From: Paenibacillus sp. N3.4
GTDB lineage: Bacteria > Bacillota > Bacilli > Paenibacillales > NBRC-103111
Length of the DNA: 64,000 bases
NCBI RefSeq assembly: GCF_008017805.1
Contig: NZ_VRTT01000008.1
Span: forward strand, 1-64,000
Reading direction: 5' to 3'
The notes beneath the pieces were generated by a model, which was given only the letters and a program-made list of their open reading frames with translations, was not told the origin of the DNA and did not search any database. Positions 28,736-38,761 of this stretch are shown one piece after another (the first letter of the stretch is position 1; each line of letters starts with the position of its first letter). A program made the position numbers and the translations under genes.

Positions 28736-28780
28736 GCCAAAGGAGAAGACCGGCACGTTTGTCCCTGCCTCTCCTTTGGC
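28736..28780 (-). promoter_or_regulatory. Stem-loop between binding-protein and permease genes
   Basis: GCCAAAGGAGA (28736-28746) and TCTCCTTTGGC (28770-28780) pair perfectly with a 23-base loop. Located immediately after the binding-protein stop. In binding-protein operons such loops commonly protect upstream mRNA and lower permease expression, giving excess binding protein. That role is inferred. Confidence 0.6.
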
Positions 28781-28791
28781 TTTCCCGTCTG

Positions 28792-30150
28792 CTATTTTTT
28801 GGCCGCTTGCAAGTTCTCGTTATGCACCCGTGCCAGTTCCTTCGCACCTTCTTCGGGAGTCAGCTTCTGAGTGAACACCTTGTCATAGACGACCTGCTGT
28901 TCGATTCCCGTTTTCTTGTCCAAACGGCTTAATCCGAGCGGAAGGCTGCCGAACATAACCCGCTTGATGGAATCAATGTCGTAGGTATTCTCCACGCCTT
29001 TGAACATCAGCGCGATCGCCTCATCAACGGGGAAGTCCTTGGATGACGGCACTCTTCCGCCTGCCGCCATCGGCAGCATCCCACTATCCGAATACCACTT
29101 GATAAATTTCCAGGCTGCTTCCGGATTCTTGGTGCGGGGATTGATGGAGAGCACATCGCCCAATCCGCCGGCGTTGATATAGTCGGTCTGATCCTTGTTT
29201 ACCTTGGGAGCCGGCGCTGCCGCTACCTTGAACGTTCGGGGATAATCCTTCACATTGTTGGTAGTCCTGAAAATCTGGTTAGTGGAGAAGAGCATCGCCG
29301 TTTCCCCCTTCACAAACATCTGGTCCAGGGCCGGCTTCGAGGTGATCTGCTCCGTATGGGGCATAATGCTCTTGTCTTTGAACATCATATCCGAATACAC
29401 CTGAAGCGACTTGACCGTCAGTGGATTATCGAAAGCAGAGGCGCCGTCCGGTTTAGTCAGCAAGAGACTTCCCTTCAGCATGGAACCATTGATGGGCACA
29501 TTGAAGTAATAATCGCTTTGCGCCGCTCCCCATACCTTGTCTCCTTTCAGCTTGTTGGCATAATCCCTGAATTCGTCCAGTCCCCAGTCCGTGGGAACCT
29601 TAAGACCCTTGGCATCCAGCATGTCCTTGTTCAACCATACAAAGGACATGCCCTTCTGGGTGGGAACACCGTAATACTTACCGTCCACCTTCCACAAGGA
29701 GGCGCCTGTACCCATTTTGTCGTCCACATTGTAGTCCGTGAACTTGCTCAGATCAAGAACGTTGCCCGCTTTGATCCGCTTCTCATAGAGGCTGAAATCA
29801 TAGCTCATGTACATGTCCACGGGCTGGCTGGAAATAAGCGCCGTATCCAGCTTTAGATTTCCGGCATCGTCATTGACGAACCGCACATACTCCACCTGGA
29901 TATCCGGATTTTGCTTGTTCCAGTTGTCTACAACAGCTTGAGGACCATTCTCCGGCGGCACGCCTCCCCACATCGTAAGCTTGATCGGATTCTTATTTGC
30001 CACGGCGCTAGGCGCCGTGCTCGAGCCTGGGGAAGGCGAAGCTGTTCCCTCCGCTTGGTTGCTGCCACCCTTTCCACCGCAGCCGGTAAGCGCCAAGGGT
30101 ATAGCTATTAGCGCTGCCAGCCCTGCTGTCATCCATTTTCTGTTTCTCAT
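28792..30150 (-). CDS. Sugar ABC transporter substrate-binding lipoprotein
   Basis: About 452 aa from ATG 30150 (MRNRKWMTAG), with GGGAGG upstream; longer ATG starts in frame lack a site. Lipoprotein signal with lipobox (IPLALTGCGGK), cysteine near residue 24, then a Ser/Thr/Pro linker and a bacterial solute-binding family 1 fold. It is first in the operon that ends with the giant hydrolase, so it should capture its oligosaccharide products at the membrane. Expression probably depends on the YesN-type regulator just upstream. Confidence 0.92.
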   Translation of the reverse strand: MRNRKWMTAGLAALIAIPLALTGCGGKGGSNQAEGTASPSPGSSTAPSAVANKNPIKLTMWGGVPPENGPQAVVDNWNKQNPDIQVEYVRFVNDDAGNLKLDTALISSQPVDMYMSYDFSLYEKRIKAGNVLDLSKFTDYNVDDKMGTGASLWKVDGKYYGVPTQKGMSFVWLNKDMLDAKGLKVPTDWGLDEFRDYANKLKGDKVWGAAQSDYYFNVPINGSMLKGSLLLTKPDGASAFDNPLTVKSLQVYSDMMFKDKSIMPHTEQITSKPALDQMFVKGETAMLFSTNQIFRTTNNVKDYPRTFKVAAAPAPKVNKDQTDYINAGGLGDVLSINPRTKNPEAAWKFIKWYSDSGMLPMAAGGRVPSSKDFPVDEAIALMFKGVENTYDIDSIKRVMFGSLPLGLSRLDKKTGIEQQVVYDKVFTQKLTPEEGAKELARVHNENLQAAKK

Positions 30151-30254
30151 CTTACCTGTAACCTCCCTGCAATCTAATGTTTGATTCATCTCAACTATAC
30201 CAAGCGGCACCTTTGCTTCTAAGGGGTGAAACTTGCAGGTTGATAGTACAAAAC

Positions 30255-31697
30255 TTAGATATTGTTCTCCCGCCTGAAGGAGCTGGGTGTTTGTCCAACC
30301 ATGCGTTTGAATACCTTGATGAAGTAGGCATCGTCGGCAAAGCCCGTTTGAAAGGCGATCTCCTCCACACTCAGCTTGGCATGCAGCAGCAAGCGCTTCG
30401 CCTGTTCGATCCGGATGTTTTGCAAATAGGCGATAGGCGTCAGTCCGGTTTTTTTGCCGAACACAGTGCTTAAGTAGTCCACATTGATGGCTACGAGCTT
30501 GGCTAAATCCGTAACCTTGATATTTTCCTTGTAATGCTCCAGCATATATTGAATCACCCGGTTCACCTCGGGATGGTCCGTAAAGCTGACATGTTCCTCC
30601 TTCAGGTGCCGGATAAGGTCCCGTATGGTTTGCAGCACATGAGACAGCAGCGATTCATGGCTTATGGCCGAGTTGACGTTGATTCCCTCAAGATCCTCCG
30701 ATTTTCGTCCTGCCAGCATCGCCAAGATATGAAGAAGATGGGCCGCCAGCATTTTCACTTCCATATGGGAGAATGACGAGGTTTCCATGCTTTCCCATAT
30801 AACGGTTGCCGCCTCGGCGCATTTGGGTACATTGCGTTCTTCAAAACAGCGGATCAGCTCGGCTTCCAGCTCTGCGATGGGCGGCAGAGCATGCCGCTCT
30901 TTCACCGGGCTTCCCTCACGACCGTACCAATCGCCGTTCAACTGATTCAGCGCAGAGCGCCAATCCTGGGACAGACGGGCCAGACTGCTGCCGGCTGCCA
31001 GTCCAGCCGGACGATTCGGCTTGTTCCAGCGGGCATGGTCTGCCTTATTCTTCTGAAAGCTCCAGCAAAAAAAGGTTGTTTGTCCCCCTTCATAGAAGGA
31101 TTGGATCAACAGATACGCTTCCGGCCGGATACCCGCCTGATCCGCAGCAGCGGGAACGGCTCCGCTCAGCACGGCAATAATATCAAGCCTCAGACTACGG
31201 AATTTCTCCGCTGCCGCAACCGTTCCTTGATCCTCATGAGCCGATGCGCTTGTTCCCTGGATGCCCGACCAAGTACGGTGATAAAGAGGATAAAGCGCCT
31301 CTCCCGCACCCCGAAGCTCTTCAAGCAATTCCCCCTTGATCCGCGCCAGGTTTTCCAACAGCACATCATCATTTAAAGACAGCTTTAACAGATAATTGAA
31401 GGCGCCGAATTGAAGGGCGTCTCGGGCGTAATCAAAGTGGCTCATGGCCGTCAGCATAATAAACCGGCTGCGGATTCCCGCCTTCCGTGTTTCCTTCAGC
31501 AGTTCAATCCCGTCCATGCCCGGCATGACAATATCGGCAATCACGACATCGGGCTTAAGCTCCAGGATAGCCGCCAGAGCCTCCCTTCCGTTACCCGCCT
31601 CACCCGCAACGCAAAAACCATGACGTTCCCAGTCCACGGTTTCCCGGATGGCCTCCCGGACAAAACCTTCATCTTCCACCAGCAAAACCGTCCACAT
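30255..31697 (-). CDS. YesN-type response regulator with AraC DNA-binding domain
   Basis: About 480 aa. The receiver domain has the ED acidic pair near 9-10 and D55 in VIADIVMPGMDG; the C-terminus is an AraC double HTH with IAFQTGFADDAYFIKVFKR. I start it at the ATG at 31697 (MWTVLLVEDE); this lies inside the kinase 3' end by 29 bases, as is common. Likely activates the binding-protein, permease and giant-hydrolase operon directly downstream. Confidence 0.92.
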   Translation of the reverse strand: MWTVLLVEDEGFVREAIRETVDWERHGFCVAGEAGNGREALAAILELKPDVVIADIVMPGMDGIELLKETRKAGIRSRFIMLTAMSHFDYARDALQFGAFNYLLKLSLNDDVLLENLARIKGELLEELRGAGEALYPLYHRTWSGIQGTSASAHEDQGTVAAAEKFRSLRLDIIAVLSGAVPAAADQAGIRPEAYLLIQSFYEGGQTTFFCWSFQKNKADHARWNKPNRPAGLAAGSSLARLSQDWRSALNQLNGDWYGREGSPVKERHALPPIAELEAELIRCFEERNVPKCAEAATVIWESMETSSFSHMEVKMLAAHLLHILAMLAGRKSEDLEGINVNSAISHESLLSHVLQTIRDLIRHLKEEHVSFTDHPEVNRVIQYMLEHYKENIKVTDLAKLVAINVDYLSTVFGKKTGLTPIAYLQNIRIEQAKRLLLHAKLSVEEIAFQTGFADDAYFIKVFKRMVGQTPSSFRRENNI

Positions 31698-33465
31698 GCC
31701 CACCATCTCCTTCCTGTGAATAAGGCGTCGCAATCAGCAAAGGCAGCTGGACCCGGACCAGGGTCCCTTCCGCACCGGATACAAATTCAATGGAGCCCTC
31801 CCGCTTAAAAAGCAGCTGCAGCCTTTCTCTCAGGTTGCTTAGTCCGATCCCGTGTCCGCTTCGCCTTACCTGCCTGCGGGCTGCCTCTTCCATGCCGATG
31901 CCGTTATCTTCGACCTCCAGAATAAGTTCGCTTCCTTCCGCCTTGGCCCTGACCCAGATGGTGCAGCAGCCTTTGTCTGCGTCAAAACCGTGGACGATAG
32001 AATTCTCCACCAGAGGCTGCAGGCTAAACCTGGGAACCAAAGCGTATTGAACCGATTCATCCATTTCATATAGGATGGTGAAATGATCCCGAAAGCGAAA
32101 CGCCTGAATGGATTCGTAGGAGCGCAATAGTTTTATTTCTTCTTTAAGGGTGACCAGCTCAATTTCCGAGCTGAGGCTTGCCTCCAGAATGAACCCCAAA
32201 GAGGTGCAGATGCCCGCGATCGCTTCCTGCTTTTCTTTTCTGGCCATCCATTTGACCGTGTTCAAAGTGTTCAACAGAAAATGCGGGTTCATTTGGGAGA
32301 GCAGCATTTGGAATTGAACCGCCTGCTTTTGCCGCTCCTCCAGCTTAAGCTTGTTTATGAGTACAATGACATCATCAATCATCCGATTGAAGCTTTCACC
32401 AAGGGAGCGCACCTCGTCCGTTGCACCATTTCCGATGGAGATTTTGACATTCAGCTTCTTGTCCGATGCTTCCTCCATGCTCCGCTCCAGGACATACAGC
32501 GGCTCCGTCATACGGGCCGACAGGAAGATGGTCACCAGCACGAAGGCGATGATCAGAATGGCCAGAAAGAGGAAAGCGATAAGCCTTAACCGCTGGAGCT
32601 CCTGCTGCAGCTCGCTTAAAGGCACTTGACTGACCACATACCAGTCCAGTTCCTCCAGATAGCTATAATTGACAAGGGACGAGGAACGCTTGTCCTCGTA
32701 GTGTCCCTCCTGCGCCGGTGCTGACATAATCCTTTTCATGATATCCATGCTGAAGGCGGTTTCCTTGTTTTGCATAACAGTCTCTCCTTGGCCGGTAAAG
32801 ATGGTCAGATCCTGGTTGGCCGGGCTGTCCTTCAGGGTGCTGCGGAACCATTCTTGAATATTGATGCTGATGCGCGCCAGTCCAAAGCTTCCTCGCATTT
32901 GGTCATCCAGGATGGTGTACAGGCTCAGAAGCTTGCTCCCTTGGCTGCCGTTCACATCATTCCAATCATCCGCCACCCAGCGGTATGGATGGGATCCGTT
33001 TTGCAACTTATTCTGCCAATCTTGCATTTCGTTCAGCCCATTGGTCAGCTTGCCGTTGGGAGCATAGGAGGTGTATACATTGCCCTTACGGTCGATGAAT
33101 CGGAAATACAGCTCTGTTTGATGGAAGAAAAAGCTGTTGTTAATTCCAAACATTTTGCTTTCGATCACTTTCTTTCGGGCAAGAGGATCATATTTGTCCG
33201 GATCGTTCATAATCTGGATCAGGCCCTCGTCCTGGCTCAGCATAATATTCGCCTTATAGGCAAATGCCATCATATCCGTCAAGGACACATGAACCTGCTG
33301 CATACGCTCGGACATTCGGTCCATCATATCCTTCTGGCGAATGGATTCGAAATGCTGGAACAAATAAAAAATGGCGATGCACAAAGGAACCATCAAGAGG
33401 GTGACGTAAGCCATGATAAGCCTGATTTTCAAGGTGTTCGGAAACAAGCGGCGCCAGATTGGCAT
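31669..33465 (-). CDS. YesM-type sensor histidine kinase
   Basis: 598 aa. Two membrane helices surround an extracellular sensor of about 250 residues, then HAMP, His_kinase with NPHFLLNT near 395, and HATPase_c with VEN and GHGIGLSNLRERL. AAGGAG lies about 12 bases ahead of the ATG. Pairs with the overlapping YesN-type regulator. The input is probably a polysaccharide breakdown product, but the ligand is unknown. Confidence 0.92.
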   Translation of the reverse strand: MPIWRRLFPNTLKIRLIMAYVTLLMVPLCIAIFYLFQHFESIRQKDMMDRMSERMQQVHVSLTDMMAFAYKANIMLSQDEGLIQIMNDPDKYDPLARKKVIESKMFGINNSFFFHQTELYFRFIDRKGNVYTSYAPNGKLTNGLNEMQDWQNKLQNGSHPYRWVADDWNDVNGSQGSKLLSLYTILDDQMRGSFGLARISINIQEWFRSTLKDSPANQDLTIFTGQGETVMQNKETAFSMDIMKRIMSAPAQEGHYEDKRSSSLVNYSYLEELDWYVVSQVPLSELQQELQRLRLIAFLFLAILIIAFVLVTIFLSARMTEPLYVLERSMEEASDKKLNVKISIGNGATDEVRSLGESFNRMIDDVIVLINKLKLEERQKQAVQFQMLLSQMNPHFLLNTLNTVKWMARKEKQEAIAGICTSLGFILEASLSSEIELVTLKEEIKLLRSYESIQAFRFRDHFTILYEMDESVQYALVPRFSLQPLVENSIVHGFDADKGCCTIWVRAKAEGSELILEVEDNGIGMEEAARRQVRRSGHGIGLSNLRERLQLLFKREGSIEFVSGAEGTLVRVQLPLLIATPYSQEGDGGHVDGFAGGR

Positions 33466-34092
33466 CGTGGTGATTCACTCCTTATAACGTAGTCGGATAT
33501 CTTCAGTATACGAAGCGTGACGGAGGCATGTATACATTCTCCGAAAGAATCGCCGGATTTCCCGAATAGGCAAAAACGCCTCTGTCCAAGGGCAAGAGGC
33601 GTTTTTGCCCAAAACCATGACGGGTTTTGGCTTCTTGAATATGTTTAGCAACACTAGTGTAACCACTACCGTCTCCGCTCTTGTAACCGGCTCATTGACC
33701 CATGCGGTGAGCTAGCCTGTTGTCAGACTGTTGCATTTCTTAGGAATCTCCTCATCCATTAGATTGTATCACGCGATAAGACGGAGCAAGTAGATTCAAA
33801 ACTTGTAGATTCATATAACAATTCTTAGGAGTTGTTGAGCTGTGTTCTTTGAATTTTTTTACTGATTCATCTGATTACCTTTTTAGTAGAATTAATTGAA
33901 AATGCTTAATAGGGCATATTATGCATAATCAAAAACAAAAAGAAGCGGACAATCCCGCTCCTTTTTGATCAACCCTATAGGCTACCGCTTCGCCTTATAA
34001 AAGTCATGATACAGCTTCATCAGCGCCCGCTTCTCTATCGCTTAGAATCATTTTCATCTCCTACCACGTTTTAATGAGATTTTTGCCTAAAA
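33466..34092. other. Gene-free stretch with two hairpins
   Basis: A 14-base inverted repeat, GGCAAAAACGCCTC and its complement, lies at 33569-33609 with a 13-base loop. A second weaker hairpin, with arms built on GCGG and CCGC and a T tract, lies near 33943-33966. Neither clearly belongs to a flanking gene. No coding sequence is recognised. Confidence 0.5.
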
Positions 34093-35001
34093 TCATGAGT
34101 AACGGATCAAACCTCCATTTACATGAATCACTTGACCTGTGACGTACATGGATTCATTTGCTGCAAGGTATACAAAGGCTGGCGCTATCTCGAAAGGTTG
34201 TCCCGCACGGCCGAATGGGCTGTCAGTGCCTAGAGTAGCTACATGTTCCTTGGAGTAGGTACTAACATTGAGCGGCGTCCATGACGGACCAGGAGCGACC
34301 GCATTGACCCGGATCCATTTCTCAGCCAAAGACAGTGCCATACTGCGAGTAAAACTTACTATTGCACCTTTAGTTGTAGAGTAATCAATGACATCCTTGT
34401 CTCCTTCGTAGGCGACCCTTGAAGTTGTATTGATGATGGCGCTGCCTTTATCCAAATAAGGTAGAGCCGCTTTAGTCAAATAAAACAAGGGGAATATATT
34501 GGTTCGAAAAGTATTTTCGAGTTGTTCATTGGAAATGTCCATTATACTGCTTGTAAAAGGTTGAACAGCAGCATTATTGATTAAAATGTCCAGTCTATTA
34601 TAATGACTGAGCGTTTCAGCTATTATATCTGGGGAACTAGCTGGGTCGCGAAGATCTCGGGCTAAAAGCAGACAGCGAGTGCCAAATTGCTCAACATACT
34701 TTTTGGTTTCTTCCGCATCAATATGTTCATTTAAATATACAATAGCCAGGTCGGCTCCTTCTTTAGCATAAGCGGCAGCAATTGCACGTCCAAATCCGCT
34801 ATCGCCTCCAGTAATGATCGCAACCTTCCCTTTCAGCTTGCCGCTACCGACATACCCAGGGTAATCAAAAATAGGACGCGGCACCATGAGATACTCCAGA
34901 CCAGGGACTTGATCCTGATGCTGTGGCGGAAATGCTATAGGCTCCTGTACTAACTTGGTTTGAAAACCAAGGAAGGGGTATACAGGATAGGAGAATTGCA
35001 T
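34093..35001 (-). CDS. SDR family oxidoreductase (YhxC/YhdF-like)
   Basis: 302 aa. Short-chain dehydrogenase fold with the cofactor motif TGGDSGFGRAIA near residue 65 (the Gly before GR is Phe here), NNAAVQP, and the catalytic YSTTK (Tyr and Lys four apart). The long N-terminal extension (FPPQHQDQVPGLEYLMVPRP) is typical of the YhxC/general-stress branch. NAD(P)-dependent reduction or oxidation of a carbonyl is expected; physiological substrate unknown. Single gene, no clear operon partner. Confidence 0.88.
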   Translation of the reverse strand: MQFSYPVYPFLGFQTKLVQEPIAFPPQHQDQVPGLEYLMVPRPIFDYPGYVGSGKLKGKVAIITGGDSGFGRAIAAAYAKEGADLAIVYLNEHIDAEETKKYVEQFGTRCLLLARDLRDPASSPDIIAETLSHYNRLDILINNAAVQPFTSSIMDISNEQLENTFRTNIFPLFYLTKAALPYLDKGSAIINTTSRVAYEGDKDVIDYSTTKGAIVSFTRSMALSLAEKWIRVNAVAPGPSWTPLNVSTYSKEHVATLGTDSPFGRAGQPFEIAPAFVYLAANESMYVTGQVIHVNGGLIRYS

Positions 35002-35225
35002 GGTTTACCACCTCGAAATAATTGAATTTGTTTGTGCTATATATGTTGAACTAATGGTTCTCGTTGCAATGGAAAGGACTTATTCCAAAGCAAGGATTGT
35101 GAAGAAAATGATAAAAATTACTGCAATTGTACATCTTTTTTTCTCCGCATCGATTCGCGTGATTACATTCATACGAATCTACATGTTTTCTCCGCTCCCG
35201 TTTGAGTTGGGTCCATAATCCGTGC

Positions 35226-35300
35226 GAATTCCTGCACTTTTGCAGGAATTCCTCATGAATAAGCCATTTCGATTAAAAAAGCCTGCACGATTGCAGGAAT
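35226..35300. repeat. Pair of TGCAGGAATT palindromes
   Basis: GAATTCCTGCA (35226-35236) and TGCAGGAATTC (35241-35251) form a perfect 11-base stem with a four-base loop. A second copy CCTGCA / TGCAGG follows at 35282-35297. Both look like dispersed short palindromic repeats. 35301-35569 holds no gene that I can see. Confidence 0.6.
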
Positions 35301-35569
35301 TTCCTTTTCGTTGTACCCTCTACTGAACAATGTATGCTCTAGCTATTCCTCAGGCATGCAGGATTCATTAATTCAACTTATATAGTAAATCTTTTATTCA
35401 AGATGCCCCTAGTAAATGGAATATTATACAAACTTCTTTAAAAGATCCACGCCACATCTAAATCTATTCATGAGGTTTATGAAATATGTTTATTTACCAA
35501 TAGATTTATTTACTTTCCAATTGCTTTTAATCTTGTCCAGGACTATTCCATAAATAAAAATGAATCTCG

Positions 35570-35805
35570 CGGGTCTTGGCCGATACGTTCGTACTCTGCG
35601 ATTAATCGTCCTAAATCTTGTTTTCCTCAACTAAATCTGTGATATCCCCAACACTCCACTTGGCTTGAAAAATAAGTTCAGCAGCTTTCTGGGTGCCAGT
35701 AGAGCCGTCTGCTCTTTGCATATGCTTTCTCCAAGTCGTTATCATCTCCGAAACAGACCGTGATGCAAGATCCTGTGGGGAGGGTAACTCTTTCAATTTG
35801 GCCAT
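35570..35805 (-). mobile_element. IS110 family transposase remnant
   Basis: 64 codons of the 35611-35805 frame (LPSPQDLASRSVSEMITTWRKHMQRA) match a middle segment of IS110 transposases. After a frame change near 35625 the similarity continues (QDLGRLIAEYERIG). Both ends of the element are missing. No target-site duplication could be seen. Confidence 0.6.
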
Positions 35806-35902
35806 CGAACTGGTTGCCTCTAGCCCCTACATCGTTCTTGTAGATAATGTAAAGGAATAGAATGTTGGTAAGAAATGATCAACAGGGGAGGATTCCGATA
35901 CA

Positions 35903-36445
35903 ATGGCAAACGGCCCTTTTATTCCTTACAAAACGGTTTCGTGGCTAACGACCGTCCGCGAAGATATACCTTCGGGGTTGAGCTATGAGGCGCTTATGAC
36001 TGCGTTCGAGCGGGAATTGGGGCATTGGGATAGGAACGCCGAAACCGCGCTCGTTAAAGAGCATGCTTCCTGGGAAAAGGTACAGCAAGCATTCGCGCAA
36101 ATGGCTGGTCCCCACGGGTTAATGATCTTCTTCAAAATCGACCAAGGCCGGCTGGTCTCGCTTCATAACGGCATAAAAAAATGCGTTTTATATATCGTCG
36201 GTAATGGAGTCGTAGCCGAACCGATCCTCACTATCGATATAAGAGCCAGTTTGTTTGTGCCGTTCCGGGTTTGTCTTTATGACAACGGTAATCCCACTGG
36301 GGCCATAATTAGTTACGAGCGACCATCGTCTTTTTTAGCAACATTGAATCAGCCGGCGTTGTATCCGTACGGTTCTTTGCTCGACCATCGAATGAATTGT
36401 GTCGTCCAGTGTATTTTAAGGAACAGTCAGAATCAAACACCATAA
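35903..36445 (+). CDS. DUF302 domain protein
   Basis: 180 aa. The central region (residues ~75-150) resembles DUF302: MIFFKIDQG..., the VGNGVVAEPIL strand and a VPFRVCLYD segment. A GGGGAGGATTCCGATACA site precedes the ATG. Function unknown; DUF302 proteins are small and soluble, and no partner is evident here. Single transcription unit between an IS110 scar and the minus-strand beta-propeller gene. Confidence 0.7.
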   Translation: MANGPFIPYKTVSWLTTVREDIPSGLSYEALMTAFERELGHWDRNAETALVKEHASWEKVQQAFAQMAGPHGLMIFFKIDQGRLVSLHNGIKKCVLYIVGNGVVAEPILTIDIRASLFVPFRVCLYDNGNPTGAIISYERPSSFLATLNQPALYPYGSLLDHRMNCVVQCILRNSQNQTP

Positions 36446-36608
36446 AAAACGCCTCAATATGGGCGCATCATTCACAGCTTTTCTTCCAGCTATATCTTAG
36501 CATGAATGCTTATGTCATTGGCAATACAATGAAAAAGAGGAGCCGATATGGCTCCTCCACTTTGAATCCCGTTAGAGCTAAGTAGAAAATATGGAGTACC
36601 CAATAGAA

Positions 36609-37719
36609 TCAAAGAACAGCTAAACCTTGTGATCCAAAATACGGAAAGTTGGTCGATGCGGCAACCTGTATTCTGACTAAACTACCATCATCCTTTATAT
36701 TGAATACGGAGACGGTGCCTTGATTCCCGTTAAGGGTGTAAAAATTGCGTCCATCTTTACTTACCCCAGCATCTATTGGCAGGCCATTAGGTGCTCCTAC
36801 CGGTGTACTTGCAATATGCCCCACAACCGTCAGCGCTCCACTGCCATCTATACGGTATGTGGATATTGTGCCACTTAAGGTATTGGTGGTATATGCAAAA
36901 CGTTCATCCCTCGTTGTTACAACCCAACAAGCAGTCTTATAGCCGTTTGGTACAGAGCCACTGACCACTTGAAGGATACCGTCGTTGCTCAATGAATAAG
37001 ATGACAGCGCATTTGAAACTGCTTCTGTAACTAAAAGGATTCCGGAGGATAGAAAATAAGCGCCCAATGGTCCTTGACCATAAGAATTATTAACAATTGG
37101 TCCTGTAGCCATACCATTTTTATTAACATGGAATACACTGAGATGGTTTGAGGTAAGTTCGGTTACTAGGACTTTACTACCATCAGGAGTAAAGAGAACC
37201 TGTGCCGGTTGAGCATTGAAAGTGCTGAGGGAGTGGGTAGAACCGGGAAAAGGAGTAAGGCGTCCGTTATCATCAATGTGAAAACCTGTGATATTGGATG
37301 TAAAAATTGATTTCGGGATTACCTACATTGGATACATAGACAAGATTACCAAAAACATCTACACTATTGGGCTGAGCACCTCCAGATGGCTTTATATCCA
37401 CGAGGACAGGTGTTCCGCTGTCGGTTATGATGAAACTGCTGATACTATGGCTTCCTGCGTTAACGGCAAGTAGGAAACGTCCATCACGGGACAAAGTTAA
37501 GGAGCCTTGCGAAGTAAGGGGATCGACACCATCGTTTGCTGTTGCAGTGGAGACCTTCTTTGTTCCAGTACCTTTTCCATAAGTTGGGTATGATCCGACA
37601 AAAGTAAGCATTCCATTCATGTCCCTATTAAATGCAATGATTTGATTCATTATTTCGTTATTTGTCATCATGTATACCATACTTGCAGTTCCACATAAAT
37701 ATTTGTTCATAATCTGCAT
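36609..37719 (-). pseudogene. Lactonase/6-phosphogluconolactonase-like beta-propeller protein, frameshifted
   Basis: Two overlapping minus-strand open frames (37273-37719 and down to 36609) make one propeller protein of about 370 aa. The first ends at ...YVSNVGNPEINF; the second resumes with SNITGFHIDDNG. They join at a T5 run (37302-37306 on plus); removing one T restores NPEINFTSNITGFHIDD. Repeated blades (DGRFLLAVNAGSHSISSF, DGSKVLVTELTSNHLSVF, DERFAYTTNTLSGTI) mark the YVTN-like fold. It starts at ATG 37719 behind GGAGGGGCATAAC. Possibly a cytosolic lactonase. Confidence 0.8.
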
Positions 37720-38230
37720 GTTATGCCCCTCCTCCTTTCATAATTTTATATGGTGCTTTTGCCATTTAAATTCTCAAAATGGTTAGAAAAATTGGTTCAA
37801 AAGAGTGGTGGATTATCATCCACTTATCCCACTCATCCGTTACTTCAATAAGAAAAAGCGTCCCTACTTATGTAGAAACGCACCCGTTGGTTAAGTTCAA
37901 CCTCTTAATCGTAATTCTGCCGTGGATATTGGGAATTTTCTGTGGTCATAACGCTTCACCTATAAATTCGTTTAACTACTATTTTGTTACCTATACCGCC
38001 TCCGCATATTCATTAGCGTAGTCATTAATTCTGCTTTGCATGATACTTGTGATAAATCTATACGCATTTAGAGCGCAAAGACTAGTAGTGTCCCGGTCAC
38101 GGTCCTATCTTCTGTTGTGGGGCTTATTCTGAATTTATAATGCGGCTTTATTTTTGCCCTATGGCTAGGCATTGCGGTATGCTTCTGCTTAGAGTTTCCT
38201 TTGCTACCTTCCCACATCTCTACTTTCGCC
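37720..38230. other. Gene-free stretch
   Basis: No convincing gene, tRNA or mobile element. A weak hairpin (GCGTCCCTAC / GTAGAAACGC) lies near 37858-37881. The open frames on either strand look like chance. Confidence 0.4.
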
Positions 38231-38761
38231 TTACCTACTCAAAATAACGATGAATAATGCACTTCCTGTTCCAAGCAAGCATCCGGCTATACAGTCCGAA
38301 GGGTAGTGAAGTCCCAGATAAATGCGTGATAAGCCTACAATTAGTGCCAGCATGATTACAGTCAATGAAAGCCACCCTGAAATAAAAAGGAATGGCGTAA
38401 TGACTGCGAATATAGCTGTCGTATGCCCTGAAGGAAAAGAATGATCCTTCAGTGGATTCCTGCCTACTTTCGTATGTGGCAGGGTCAAATAGGGTCTAAT
38501 TCTCTGAACTTTTTTCTTAATTAGAGCAGCAACTAAATGGCTAGCCGATAAGGCCGCGAAACTCTGCCAGCCTGCTGATCTCCATAATCCAGACGTAAAC
38601 AGCGCAATGGATAGCGAACAAATGATTGTAAAAGTCGCGCCACCCATATGCGTAAGGAGACCAAAAGCACGATCAAGAAAGGTATGGCTTATGACATGAT
38701 TGCACCAGAAAAACATCCGTTTTTCATGGTTCTGCAGCCTTTCCCAATAACTAGTTTTCAT
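38231..38761 (-). CDS. PAP2 family phosphatase (undecaprenyl-diphosphatase type)
   Basis: About 176 aa. All three PAP2 signatures are visible: KKKVQRIRPYL, FPSGHTTAIF and SRIYLGLHYPSD (Arg/His/Asp). Five or six membrane helices. I use the ATG at 38761 behind GGAGGAAGTATTT, overlapping the end of the previous PAP2 gene. Membrane phosphatases of this type recycle undecaprenyl diphosphate or dephosphorylate lipid phosphates; BcrC/UppP is the closest functional analogy, by motif only. Last gene of the envelope cluster. Confidence 0.85.
   Translation of the reverse strand: MKTSYWERLQNHEKRMFFWCNHVISHTFLDRAFGLLTHMGGATFTIICSLSIALFTSGLWRSAGWQSFAALSASHLVAALIKKKVQRIRPYLTLPHTKVGRNPLKDHSFPSGHTTAIFAVITPFLFISGWLSLTVIMLALIVGLSRIYLGLHYPSDCIAGCLLGTGSALFIVILSR

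Noticed and set aside
32770..33492. 240-aa plus-strand frame over the sensor kinase
   Set aside because: Antisense shadow of the YesM-type kinase; no known fold.
35000..35218. 72-aa plus-strand frame beside the SDR
   Set aside because: Its start overlaps the SDR start antisense, and its content is a chance hydrophobic run.
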